From: Escallonia rubra
Taxonomy: Eukaryota; Streptophyta; Magnoliopsida; Escalloniales; Escalloniaceae
Reading direction: 5' to 3'
Length of the DNA: 64,000 bases
NCBI GenBank assembly: GCA_033065855.1
Contig: JAVXUO010002897.1
Coordinates: forward strand, 62,001-126,000
Both the position numbers and the translations under genes were made by a program. Of this stretch, positions 23,706 to 35,428 are shown one piece after another (the stretch's first letter is position 1; each line of letters begins with the position of its first letter). Below the pieces are notes generated by a model, which was not told where the DNA came from, did no database searches, and worked only from the letters and a program-made list of their open reading frames with translations.

Positions 23706-23952
23706 TCGGCAAGCGTCAAGGTGCGCTGATAGGCGACGGGCGATGTGCAACGGTCGGAGCGTGATGAGCAGTCGCGCAAGGATGAGTTTCTTGGTGACGA
23801 AGTCACGTAGAAGAAGTAAGAAGTGCACGTGACTTGAGTGTGCACGCTTTGATCGGTTGTGAGCGTTGAATGTTGACTGTTGCTTGTTCGGATGTGTCAT
23901 GCAAAATGGGACCACAGTGGGCCTTTGGGTGCGACCAGAATAGGTTGTGAAC

Positions 23953-24345
23953 AAAAGCTTATCATTGACTAATGAAATCCTTAATTAACAATCTAGTTTT
24001 TGAATTTATTTGTAACAAAAAATCAATATACAATTTCGGGTAGATAAAACATGTGAAAATAGAAAGGAAAAAAAGAAACAGTTAATGGGGAATACGCTTA
24101 ATTTTATTATTCTTGTACCAAAGAGAGAAAGAAAGAACTGGAACTTTTTTCGCTTGCTACGTGGAATGTAGTAAAAAGTTATAATCTTTCGATATAGCAA
24201 CAACTGTAGATATATAGATGACCAATAAATGTCATCAGTGACATTAATTGGTGATGCTAAAGAAGAGTTGTTAAAATTCGTCGCTGAAAGTTTTTGCAAA
24301 AAAGCTTTTTTGGGACATTGGAAATGAAATACAAAGGTCAATTAT
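23953..24345. other. AT-rich spacer, nothing recognised
   Basis: No coding potential or paired repeat was recognised between the probable solo LTR and the LINE relic. Confidence 0.4.
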
Positions 24346-24349
24346 AGAC

Positions 24350-25300
24350 CGTTGATGCCTATTTTATCAGCATCAGCTCCTGGTAAGGTCATCAACACCT
24401 CAGGCGATTGTTCTAAAAATTGGCTCCCATCTTGGCCAAAAAATCCGCACATCATCTGTTTCCTTCCCTTAGTACATGTACTATGGTTGTTTTGGTTGCT
24501 CTTAGAAGGAAGCTGTAATGTAGGATTAAGTTACAAGCTGGTCGAAAATGTTTGACTCCTTTGATACTAAATGTTTGGCTATTTCTGAGTCTGTTCCTAG
24601 CATTGCCTCTTTCATATTCTTGTCTTTGATCCACATCTGGCCTTTTAGGATACCGTGGAGTTCAGCTTCAAGTGTATTGCGTATTGGTAGATACTCGATG
24701 AAGCCTCCTACCCAATTTCCTTTTTCATTCCTTATTATTCCTCTAAAGCCCCCCATATCTTCTTGCTTCTTGCTTCATGCTTCTATCTGTATTTATCTTC
24801 ATTGACCTGCATATGGGGGAGACCATTTAATTAATCTGGGCCTCACCATTTTCCATGACTTCTTTTTCTCAAAAGCCATTTAAATCTAGAGTGTTCTTCC
24901 AAGACAGATCACTGTTGATCAAAGCTCCTTTAATGCTTTCCATGTTTCTATCCTTTCACACCTGCCATAGGTTAGTTGCAAATACATAATTCCAAGGTAT
25001 ATTGCTAAATGAATTATTATCTTAGTTTTGAAGGTTCTCCCTCAACCAGTCTTTGAAATTTAACTTAATAGATTTAGCCCGTTGGTCTTCTATGATCATT
25101 CTTCTCCACATGGTAATAGCTTTAGGAGTAAAAGGTTTATTTAATATAAAACTTGCATTATATTGTCAAAGGAGTCCAACATTTTCCACCGCTAGCAAAG
25201 ATATAAAACAAGTTACTGATAAAAATGTTTATTTAATTTTTTTTGTTGGAGTAAAAAGGCATACAAATTAGAAAAATCCGATAATAATTTTCTTACATAA
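24350..25300 (-). pseudogene. LINE (L1-type) 3' end: RNase H domain fragment
   Basis: The minus-strand translation gives the linker KAITMWRRMIIEDQ...LWQV, then KINTDRS (the usual NTDGS motif with G changed), GIIRNEKGNWVGGF, LEAELHGILKGQ, LGTDSEIAKHL and finally HVLREGNR with CADFLAKMG nearby. This is the order of the RNase H domain at the end of plant LINE ORF2. Several stops and frameshifts break it. It is opposite in strand to the larger LINE that follows and contains its own, different, linker, so it is a separate copy. Confidence 0.8.
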
Positions 25301-26370
25301 AATTATTTAACTTTTCCCCTTCGTTTTGATGTCATACTTTCTTTAAAAAAAAAGGAAGAAGGAAAAATATACATCCTCTATGTGAACGGTCTGTTCTAAG
25401 CGTGGATGGGGCTTTTCTAGATCAAGGTGAATAATGGGCTGAGTTTATTTTTTAGCCTCATGCTAAGGAACTTGGCATTTGTATTTCTTGCCCATTTCCA
25501 GAGGGAGATACTTGTTTAGTTAAAGGACATGAAGCCCTTTCTAGCCCATGTTCGTGGGCCTCGGAGAGATGGACCGGCTTCCAACTGATGTGAGGTCTAT
25601 GGGCTATAGACTTGGGATAACTGATCAATATCGGTCAAATGAAAGGGGGGGGGGGGGGGTTCTTTTCTTCAAACATGATATGCTGCAAATGACTTTGAGG
25701 TCAGTTCATCAGGCACAGTGGTATTCCCTAATAGTAGAGACTCTGATAACCCTCAGGTAGTCTCCCTGACAGTGACACGAGTTCACCATATCCGAGTGGA
25801 TTCTACCTCGGAGTCTTCTTTGAGGGAAGACTCCCCACCATGCTTGCAGGCGATTGATGACACGGGTGATCGGTGATACCAATGTGTTAATGTCTGAGTA
25901 AATGGTTCAAATGGTAATGGTTTCTGCTGGGCTTGATTATTATTAGTTTTTTTAAAGAAAAAACGGGTTCGGTACAGTGGAATGCGAGCTCTAGCTCTTT
26001 TCCGTTGGCCTCGGCTTTGTTAGGCTCACACAATCTCATGATTATGAGGAATTACTGGTGGTGAATGGGAAGCTAAAAAAAATGGAGTAACACCTATTAC
26101 ATCGGCAGATCAACCTCCAGGTGTGCTATTATTACAATTGATAATTTTAGTGACTGTCTGGAATTTCCTGTCGGTTCGTACTTTTTTGGGGTGTCGTATG
26201 TTAAGTCTTTAAAGGGTCATTTTTTTTACTTCCATCAATCGAGTGAGGTTTGCAAACGTTCGGATCCTATGGAGGTTGATCCTGTTTTACTAAACTCGCA
26301 TATATTATCTTGATTGTTTTTTCTTACTGTCTTACAGCTTTGGTGGTTGAGCCTAATCAATCCAGCAGCA
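25301..26370 (+). other. Region before the LINE endonuclease, possibly ORF1 remnant
   Basis: The position would suit ORF1 of the LINE that follows, but no nucleic-acid-binding motif or CCHC knuckle was recognised. A poly-G run lies at about 25648-25660. Confidence 0.35.
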
Positions 26371-26375
26371 TTTTA

Positions 26376-27300
26376 TATTCTGAGTTGGAACTGTGATGGT
26401 TTGGATCAACACCCCACAGTTCGTACTATTTTTTAATCGGCATGTGACCTTCATCATGATATTGTTTTCATTATGGAAACCAAATTGGCCTTTGTACAAA
26501 GTGGCTCATTTGTTTCGTAGACATGGGCTTGTTGAGTTTGTTGGAGTTGTTCCCTTGGGTTTTAGTGTCGGTTTATGGCTTGGTTGAAAATCGTCCATTA
26601 AGTTGTATGTACTCTATAGTGACAAAAAAATTATGTTAACCTTGGTAAATAGAATGGAAGGGGTGGTAGTTCCCTATGGATTTGTTTATGGGCATCCAGA
26701 GGTAATGTTCCGTTCTAGTACACATGGACAAATAATGCTAGGACTCTTGTTTGGGACCTCTTTGTTTATGCGGTGACTTTAACCAAGTTTTAACGTTCTG
26801 TGAGAAAATAGGCTGTCATTCTAGGGTTATTCCCGGTGCCTACGTGTTGCAGAATTTCTTACAATTCTTTAGATTATCTAATATTGGATCGAATGGGCCT
26901 CTGTTTACATGGGTTAGGGGTTCTTCGGATTTACGGTTTGTTTTTTAGAAGCTGGATCGGGTCACTGTAATCAAGATTAGAGTGTCCTATACCCAGAGGT
27001 TGTTGCTCGCAACTAAGCCATCCATAGATCTGGTCATGCACCTATTTTGTGATGCTTATCCTCCTCAGATGAAGTTCCCTGAGGCTCGTCGTTTTGAGGC
27101 TATATGGTTATCTGGAATGATTTGTTTCCAGATTATCAGATCTATGTGGTCTCTTTCTTATCGTGGCTGCCCCTCTTTCACCTTTTTAGGGGTTTGGAGT
27201 CGAGAGTGTCTTGTTAATCTGCTTGGGCTTATCAAGCAAGTTAGATGTTCGTTGATAGTTCTGCAAAATCAGGTGCCTAGTTCGATTTTTAAAGTTTAAT
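26376..27300 (+). pseudogene. LINE endonuclease domain relic
   Basis: ILSWNCDGLDQHPTVRTIF begins the AP-type endonuclease, followed by VFIMETKLA, CGDFNQVLTFCEKIG, NGPLFTWVRG and KLDRV. These are the standard blocks, including the ETK and GDFN catalytic regions. The reading frame is broken repeatedly. Confidence 0.82.
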
Positions 27301-27599
27301 AGACTTCCATATTTGTTATAAATTGGATTTCTACTAGAATGTGAGGAGGTGCTATCGACGCTCTAAGATGAAATGGCAGAAATTAGTTGATAGAAATACT
27401 ATTTTTCGTACTTTTACGATCATTCGCAGAAGACACAATCATATTACTTTCTTAAAGGATGGGAATGATGTACTACTGACTAATGAAGTGATGATTATTT
27501 TTACTCTTGTTTTCTACTTTCGTGATTTAGTTTCTTGATGCCCACCTTCTCCATCAGGGGATCTTGGGAACCTCTATGCCCGAGGATCTGCCCATGTGT

Positions 27600-28543
27600 A
27601 CACTTTTACCCTTTCAAGTGCATCATTTCAAGCAGACATTTACAACAGAGGAGATTAAACGCTTAACTTTCCAAATTAAGGGTTCAAATAAACCTGGTCT
27701 TGATGGAATTCTAAAGATGGTTTTTCACTGAGGTTAGGATTTTATGAGGGCCCTGATTTCTCGTGTTGTTCTATCTTTTCTTAATTTTGGGAAAATGTTG
27801 TGAAAGGTGAATAGCTCTTTCATTACTCTAGTTCCCGAAAAGGATTACCCTGAGACTACTGCAGATTTCTAATCCATCAGCCTAAATAATATGGTCTACA
27901 AATTATGCAAAAGTATTCTTCAATCTTTTGACTCATTTAATGAGTGGGGTCATCTCACCCTTCCAGAATGCATTTGTAGCAGGGCGACATCTCTCGAGTA
28001 ATGTAATTCTTGCACAAGTAACTTACAGAACTTTGTCTGTAAGCGAGGCGGTGTGGATTTGGTTGTCCTTAAATTTGATATGAGTAAGGCTTTCGACATG
28101 TTAAAGTGGGACTTCATTTGAAAATGTTCTACGCGCTATTGGTTTCTCGAGGATGTGGGTTCATCTGGTCGTGCAACGTGTGACTACGGTGTCTTACTTT
28201 ATCATATTTAATGGTGCTTTAACTCTTTGTCTGATCCTAAGTGTGGTATTCGTCAAGGATATCCCTTGTCTCCTTTCTGGTTTATTATGTGCTTTGAAGT
28301 GTTATCTGTTGTTTTAGTTAATGCAGAATTTAAGGGATTAATTGCTGGCATTAGGGCGGGAAGGACGTCTCCATCAGTCTCACACTTAATGTATGCAGAT
28401 GATATTTGTTTCTACGTTTTCAAAAGAATGTTGATCTTGGAGTCAGAAAGGTGTGTAATATTCTGGGTAAGTACTTTAAAAATTCAAGACAACAAATTTA
28501 TTAGGGAAAGTCTGGTCTTACTATTAGTCTTAATGCCTCAGAT
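27600..28543 (+). pseudogene. LINE reverse transcriptase relic
   Basis: Broken frames give GSNKPGLDGI, VLSFLNFGKML, VNSSFITLVPEKDYPET, then KCGIRQGYPLSPFWF and the catalytic box MYADDICF (YADD at 28392-28403). This order is that of non-LTR reverse transcriptases. Frameshifts and stops occur throughout, for example after LKMVFH. Confidence 0.87.
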
Positions 28544-28551
28544 GATATTCA

Positions 28552-29162
28552 CAGGGACGGATCCAGAAGTCCAACCGGGGGGGGGGGGGGGGTGGAAGGG
28601 GGGACCAAAATGTTATAAAAAAAAATTTAACGTCTAACATAAAAAATTCGCATCACGATTGATCGAATACATTAAATACAAAATAGATTGCTCAATTTGA
28701 CTAATAATCATATAATTTAACCATTTATAGTGATTTATTTAACCTGAAAGTTGGTCAACAACAAACTAGAAACTTTACTCTTATTGTATATATGTATTAT
28801 TAGTGCGATATCAATTGTATGATGACAATAGTCACGTATAAGTTAACATACTATAAGAATTTAAATTAAAAAAGGAACTAACCTTGATATATTAGTGTTT
28901 ACTTTAAAATCTAGAGATTTAGAGTTTGGAAGAATGAAGATGGACAAAGGAATGAGAAAGATAAAGACTACGATGGATGTTGGCACAAAAAGTAAAAAAC
29001 ATTACAAAATGAAATCTAATACATTGAATAATTAAAATGGTAGCATTTTAGTAAATATTGTAAACATAACTACCTATTATTTAAAACAACTAATTTTTTT
29101 TTTCAAACTTTAGGGTGGGGGGTGCCATGGCCCCTTCTGGTCATGCTTGGGCTCCGCCCCTG
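28552..29162. mobile_element. Non-autonomous hAT MITE, 611 bp, inserted in the LINE
   Basis: The element begins CAGGGACGGATCCAGAAG and ends GGCTCCGCCCCTG, so the ends are inverted versions of CAGGGRCGGA. The 8-bp target duplication GATATTCA is perfect at 28544-28551 and 29163-29170. A poly-G run follows the left end. The interior is AT-rich with no coding capacity. Confidence 0.93.
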
Positions 29163-29170
29163 GATATTCA

Positions 29171-30290
29171 GATGCAGAATGAAAACAGTATAGAATATCA
29201 CCTTGCAAAGGAAGTTTGGCAAATATTTTGGGATTTTATTTGGAAATTTCGGTTAACAAGAGCGAGTTTTTAAAAGTGTCAGCTAGCTTGTGTAAGATAG
29301 ATGTTCACATTGGTTTGGGTTGTTACTGAATAAGGCAAGCCTATCAACTTTAAATTTAGTCAGTGTTATCCTCTTTCCTGGTTCATTACATGAATGTTTA
29401 TAAATTCCTTTTTTCCATGTGTAATCAACTAGATCAAATCCTGGCTTGCTTTTGGTTGTCGGGCAAAGCTACTCATTTGATCCTTTCACTGGATTGCGTT
29501 CCATACTTTATGTCAACCTAAAGACCTAGGAAGGTCGGGCTTCCATGACGTTTAATCTTCTAATGAGGCTTTATTGGCAAAGCAAGCCTGGAAGATTTAG
29601 TCTATGCCTTAAAACCTAATTGCCCAAGTTCGTAAAGGACGTTACTTCAAACAAAAGGCCTTCCCCCAGATATACAGAAATTATAATAGCTCGTGGGTTC
29701 CAAAAGCATTTTAGTAGGGCAATGAGTGCTTAAACAGGGGCTTCGGTGGCATATCGGATGGGCGGTCCATTTTCTGTTTGGATGGATTGGTGGTTCCTAA
29801 GTGTTCCTCCATCACAGTTAAGGATAAACTATAAATAGGAGAATGCCTGTTGACGGGTCTTAAACTTGTTATCTTCAGCTAATCATTGTTGGATATGAGT
29901 CAAATCCTTTATAGTTTCCAATTGATACAGCCACTCAAAATTTGAACATAAAACTTTCATCTTGTGGAGTGGTTGATTGAGCCTTTTGGCCACCAAGTTC
30001 TTCAGCCGCTGATACTTATAACTTCATGTCAGCATGGTGGTTAGCTATGTCTCATTTGCACGCTGATAGCTTACCTACATGCCTTTGGTGTACATTCTTA
30101 AAACTGCCGATAAATGAGAAAATTAAAATATTTTTATGGCAATTTCTTCATAAAGAATTGCCCATCTGCTATGAGCTTATCAAAAGAAATTGCCCAATTA
30201 ATGATGCTTGCCCTATTTGTTTGTCAAACTTTGAAACTCATGAACACTTATTCCTAGAACATAAATGTGTATGGGAAGTATGACATAATT
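29171..30290 (+). pseudogene. LINE C-terminal zf-RVT domain relic
   Basis: After fragments such as CFWLSGKATHLI and GLRWHIGWA comes LPINEKIKIFLWQFLHKELP, then DACPICLSNFETHEHLFLEH. This is the zinc-binding zf-RVT module (CX2C...HX3-4H) of plant LINE ORF2. The segment 30400-30460 gives ISVILWYIWCGRNDLF, the start of the linker toward RNase H. Confidence 0.85.
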
Positions 30291-30693
30291 CTCTGGATAA
30301 TAAGTCATTCATTGGCCTAGGTTTTGATTCTTCCAGATTATGGTTTAGCCATTAGTTAAACAAGCCGATATTCAGGCGACTGGTTAATGTTTGCGAAGTA
30401 TTTGGATTTCAGTTATACTTTGGTACATCTGGTGCGGTCGAAATGATCTTTTTCCTAAAGGGTAATCTTTGATGCTAGATTAATTTTGGTTAAAAATATG
30501 TAGAGTGTTCAATCATATTTGATTTAATCCTTTTATACTATATATGATCAAGAAAACTCATCGAGCTTAAAATAATTGAAGGAGCTAAAAATCTTTCTGA
30601 TTTTGTTCACTTTTATCCTTCTCTTTATTCGTTTCATTAATCGGATCGTGAATTTACTTTTCCTCGACGTCTCTAATATTTTGTGTAGCTTCA

Positions 30694-30787
30694 ATCATGA
30701 ATGTGAGCAATGGTACAAGGTTTTGCACATGCATGCTTCTTTTCAATTACCGTCGGGTTCTAATCATGAATGTGAGCGACGGTACAA
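30694..30787. repeat. Short direct repeat
   Basis: AATCATGAATGTGAGCRAYG followed by GTACAAG occurs at 30695-30720 and 30762-30788, 67 bases apart. Confidence 0.8.
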
Positions 30788-31689
30788 GTAATATACTATC
30801 AATCATAGTCGGGAAAAACATAGTAGGAAAGCATGTTTGCAACAGAGATAAAAGCATCTGAAACTCGAGCTCCAAACCAGACTCAGTATTAGAACTGTCT
30901 TTGGGGATCTTTCCAACAGCTAACGGTCCATAGTCGATCTTCTATTTCGCATTCCACCGTGAACTAGGGTAATCTGGTTGGCTGGGTCAAAGGTCTAGTC
31001 ATCCTCCTTAAAGAGAATCACAAAGACGTGCATATCGCTAAAACATGCTAATAATCCTTCTGGCTCCACATGGTCCATTGAATCAGCTGTTTGGTTTTGT
31101 CATCTAAATCTAGACTTCTTCATATTCCTGCCAGTCGCGATCGTTTCATTAACTCCTTGGTCTCCATATGATAGGTTGGTTCCGAAAATCCATAGTAAGG
31201 TGTGGTTTCACCTTCTTTAATGAATTAAGTAGCCAATGGAGTAAGGACCTTGGACATAGCAGGAGAATCTAAAAGTTTCCTTTCTGACCTTCCTAAAGCG
31301 AGCCATCTTTCTAAGGGTTTAGGCCATCTATTTTTTAGTGGGATTATATCGTAACCCGAATTGGTCTTTAAGCAGGGAAGCTAGGAAGCCCCTAGCAGTT
31401 ACAACCTAACCCTTTCCTTGGGAGACACTGAAACTTCCTCATTATCGTAAGACCAAAAGTATTGTTGTAAGGTGCAAAATTATGAAAACTCTGTCGACAA
31501 AACACCTCATCATAATCCAAAATTGCACGAGACTATCTATCTTGAACCCACTAAGAAGAAAGTTGAAAGAATCATGTTGAATCATTATACTATTCTTTCT
31601 TTTTTTGCTTATCATATCTGAGGCTATTGAGAATTTTCCATAATGGTAAGGACAGCCTTATCGAGCACAAACTTGAATTTCTAATGTAA

Positions 31690-33850
31690 TGTGGAGGTTA
31701 CAGCTCTAACTGATTGTATCCGCATCTCCCAAGGAAAAAGGTGAATGCAACTGGAATGTCTAATACCTAAAAGTATACTTTAAAACTGGCCATTCCAATA
31801 GATATGGGAAGCTTGAGCGCGCCGATGACCTCATTCCTTGTGTTGTCATAAACTTTCACCGCTTGGTTAGAGGGAGTGAACTCAGAAAGATCAATCACGA
31901 GAGCTTAGGTAGTGTAAAGTAAGGAGACATTGAGGGCGAAGAAATCGCCAATGAAGACCAGGGGGTCTTTCTCATCAAGGGCTCCCACTGTGATGTGAAG
32001 AGGGTCGTTATGGCTTGGTCCATCCTTGGGCAAATCTTTCTTCGTGAATGTAGGAACATTGCCCTAGTGAATGGCTCCAACTAAGTTAGACATGTCCGCT
32101 GATTGAGTCTGAATAGGAACCTGGGCCTTGCTGAGTAACTTGATTAATGTCTGACTCTGGGAATACGGGTAGAAAATATTCCTAAATAGAGAGTTAGCCT
32201 GGGTCTTTTTGAACTGAGGAGTACTTCATCATCTGGTAGGTTTTGAAAGAATAAGGGGCCTGATGCACCTGGTGGGGTGGCTGCTTGGTAAGCTCAGCCA
32301 GACCTACTCGGTGAGACACAACAACATTAGGCCTGAAGGTGAACCCTGTTTCCTCGTCATGGTCTTCTTCAGAGCTCATTCCTCTATAGTATGTAATTCT
32401 TCTCCCATCAATTCCTCCCACAAGGCTACGCTACAATATCCTTGTGAGGCAACCCGAACACTCATCTTGGGCATAACTACTGACTAGTACACTCGTAGTA
32501 TGACGTGGAAGGATCTAACACTCATGAAACATCATGAACCATGTTCACCTTATTTCCTGGAAAAGGTTCTCTTCTCACATTCAACTTAGAGGGATGAGAT
32601 ACTTCACCCTTGTCGATGAGATCTTGAATGGCCTGCCGAAAGGTGATGCAGCTTTTCGTGTGATGACCAGCTCTTTGATGGTACGCATGATGGGCATGGA
32701 CGTCATACCCTTCGGGTAGGACAGCTGACAACAGGGCATGTGGCAATTTGGCAATCACGCCTCTCTATGGTAATTACTCAAATACTTTGGTCAATAGAGC
32801 ATTCAAAAAAATGAAAATTTTCCCAGTTCGGAGCTAGCTTCCCATGACACCACCTGTTCTGATCGCATGTTGTTGACATTGTTTCTACTAGCTAGCTTTG
32901 GCTGGGGATTAAAATTTTGAAACTGGCTCGATAGCCTCTGGGCTTAGTCTCTCAAGATATGGTCCCTTTATTGATAGCACCCTTAATCTATATCAGTGAC
33001 CCCATCAAGACCTTAGAGGAGGTATGGTTTCCCCAAAGATATAATCACGATAGATTGGTAGGAGGTTATTCCATACTATTATTAACACGTTCCTTTTTTG
33101 ACGGGTAGTTAACCATTTGGGTGGCCTTTTCCTCCACTGCATTATGAAAGCTGAGACTGACTCCTTAGGCTAGTCTCCAAATCCCTCTAGGTTATGTCCA
33201 ACTCAGCATTGTATTGGTACTGATTGAAAAATTCTTGCATTAGATCTTCCCACGTACGTACATACTCTTGAATCATTGAGGATGAGAAACCATCGAGCAA
33301 CGGCTCCTGCCAAAGTTTGGTGAAAGAGCAGGATCAACTGGTTCTAGTTAATCTGAGGAAGGGCTATCGCGTACATGTACATCTTCACATGGATCCTAAG
33401 GTCTGTCATCCCGTCAAATTTTTCTGTATCGAGCATCTTAAACTTTTGTGAGAGTTTATCTTCCGGGTCCAAGGTAAGGGTACTGAGATCCATTGGGTCA
33501 ACTATGCTTCTTATCCTAGCAATCTATGACTCCGGTGCAGCCAATCTCTCCTTTTATTCCAGGATTACAGGCTTCCTTTCATCATCAGACTTATATTGCT
33601 AATCAGCATCAAGTTTGGGGTTCCCATTACTTTTCTCTTCTTTTTTTTCACCTTTGGTTCTTTTTTAGGCCCATGACTCACAATGATTTTTGCGTGCTGA
33701 GCTGCTAGGGTCGTGGAGCTGTCTAAGAAGTCCTTTTGTGGGACAAGGTCTTTCAGCTAAGGGGAATCTTCAATCATGGAATTTGTTTGAGTTTTATGGG
33801 CGTATCCTGATACAAAAGTCTTACCCTTAGCTGTGTTAGGAAAAAATTCA
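31690..33850 (-). pseudogene. Gypsy gag-protease relic
   Basis: Minus-strand fragments in changing frames include EKFDGMTDLRIHVKMY and LAGAVARWF (gag core), YHQRAGHHTKSCITFRQAIQ (the zinc-knuckle-like part of this gag type), and DEKDPLVFIGDFFALN, YDNTRNEVIGALKLP and FFLGR (the retropepsin region that usually contains a D-G-S-S motif and LLGRPW). The catalytic motif itself is degraded. Numerous stops occur and nothing suggests activity. Confidence 0.72.
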
Positions 33851-34652
33851 AGGATTTAAAAACAACACCTCAAGCACGTTTAAACCAACCAGTTTATACC
33901 TTGCAAAAAGAAACCAGTCACTGATGGGTTTACCGCCCAGTTGGTTTGAGACTTATTTTTTACCTTGGGGAACTTTTAGGATGGTCATGGGAGAAGCCTC
34001 TTGTAAACCTCATCAGATTTACCATATGGTTGATTCGTGACGTACAATTTGGTTGTTTAGGAAGTGATTTGGGGGGTAAAGCTGGTCGGTTTAGGTTTGC
34101 ACAAAGGGTGTTCACTGAACAACCATCCAGTTCACCTATTTGCTCAACTGGTCGGTTGATCAGGGACACTTATCCCATGATTTACCCTTTACTGGGAATA
34201 CCAGTCGATTTCCAAGCTGATTTGCGATATCACAGGCAGGTATCCCCATAAAGGGCAGACCACATAAATGGTTAGGGTATGTGGTTTTCTCATACTGAAA
34301 GTGTAAGGTTATTCCCTCAGCTTGACTTGTCTGATATACCTTTCACCCATAACTCGTGTAGTTAATAATGGATGGTCATTGGTACGTTTACACAAGTCAT
34401 TTAATGTACCAAGATACCAAGAGGTATTTAATACTAAGTTGTGGAGGTGAGGGTATAGTCGAAATTGCTTCACAACTAAAAAGTTTGAGGGTTTCAACTG
34501 TTACCCTCGAATGAATAGATTGGAACAATCATTACAAAAAATTAAGCACATTATACATGTTACACAATAATGGAAATCACAAAAGTCAAAAATCAACAAA
34601 AATACTTTAAGTCTACTCCTCATAACTTTAGTCTCCAACGGAATCGCCACTG

Positions 34653-35428
34653 TGACGCACCGCCTTCAAAAAATCCCCAGGCCTGGGAATGGTCTGAGAA
34701 AGTTAAAATCACACAAAGGACAAACAAGAAAAAACTTAAATGACTATGAATCACCAAGGCATCAAATCTTTAAAATAGAGATGATGGGTTTGGGGACAAA
34801 GTTATAGAACAAGCAGATTTTAGGCACCCTCATACCCTAGTTGTTTCTACTTTGTTTTTATGATTTTTTGGCATTCAAAACATGTAAGAAATTTTGCACA
34901 AAAGTAAACCCTAATCTAACACACAATTTTGGTTTGAGCCCAGCATCAAAGGTCGAGTAGTAGCCTACATACCCGGTCTGGCAATAACCTGAATTTCGGG
35001 AGACAATAATGTTCCTTTAATTTGAAAAAAATTGTAAAAGTCGATGCGATATACCAGATTTCAAAAATTAACCCTAAGTCACATCTTTGGATTAAAGAAA
35101 TTTAAGTACATTTGAGATCAATCAAAAATCAATTTGAGTCATCTAAATTAAGTCTAAATCTTACATCCAGTTAAACCTGACTAACTGGACTAGTTTAACC
35201 AACTATATCGCACTCTAACTAGTCTGGACTCTAATGGGACTCTACTCTGACTGAACTGGACTCTTACTGGACCAGAGTTTAGTAAATTATGCTCATCAAA
35301 TCTTTAGGCATAAATCCACAATAATAATGAACTAAATTAACAATAAGGTTCTATAAATAAAAACAAAAACAAAACAAGATTACACTTGTATACTATTTAG
35401 TCTGTTGTATATGTTTCGGGTGTCTACA
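34653..35428 (-). repeat. Probable 5' LTR of the gypsy relic
   Basis: On the minus strand it starts TGTAGACACCCGAAAC and ends GGTGCGTCA. Three bases later comes TGGCGATTCCGTTGG (34635-34649), similar to the TGGCGACTCC-type primer sites of plant gypsy elements. No second copy is in the window, so the borders are inferred. Confidence 0.6.

Larger units (their letters stand above)
21697..23952 (-). mobile_element. Probable solo LTR, 2.26 kb, minus strand
   Basis: On the minus strand it starts TGTTCACAACC (at 23952) and ends TACGGACAACA (at 21697), the TG...CA form of an LTR. A TATA box, CTATAAATAGAG, lies about 310 bases before the minus-strand end, giving a long U3 and a short R-U5. Nearly all of U3 is minisatellite. 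No primer-binding site, coding region or second LTR is nearby. The exact 5-bp target duplication was not found; GCTTAT occurs on both sides a few bases out. The ends and status are therefore inferred. Confidence 0.55.
26371..30690 (+). mobile_element. LINE (L1-type retrotransposon), degenerate
   Basis: Endonuclease, reverse transcriptase and zf-RVT domains occur in order on the plus strand with many stops and frameshifts. A hAT MITE (28552-29162) interrupts the element between reverse transcriptase and zf-RVT. Neither a poly-A tail nor a target duplication was identified, and an RNase H domain after 30300 is not evident. The element is therefore truncated or too decayed to see. Confidence 0.85.
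30791..35428 (-). mobile_element. Ty3-gypsy relic with 5' LTR, gag and protease (minus strand)
   Basis: On the minus strand there is an LTR-like block (35428-34653), a primer-site-like TGGCGATTCCGTTGG, a leader, gag and a protease-like region, in the order of a gypsy 5' half. Sequence from 30791 to about 31680 is gene-free and unassigned. No 3' LTR is present, so the element is truncated. Confidence 0.7.

Noticed and set aside
23429-23845. Arginine/proline-rich reading frames on both strands
   Set aside because: They arise from GC-rich 28-30 bp tandem repeats and have no start context or homology.
24350-30690. One LINE with a 5' inversion made by twin priming (RNase H part inverted relative to endonuclease-RT-zf)
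   Set aside because: Both parts contain their own, non-identical version of the zf-to-RNase H linker (24950-25290 minus; 30400-30480 plus), so they come from different copies.
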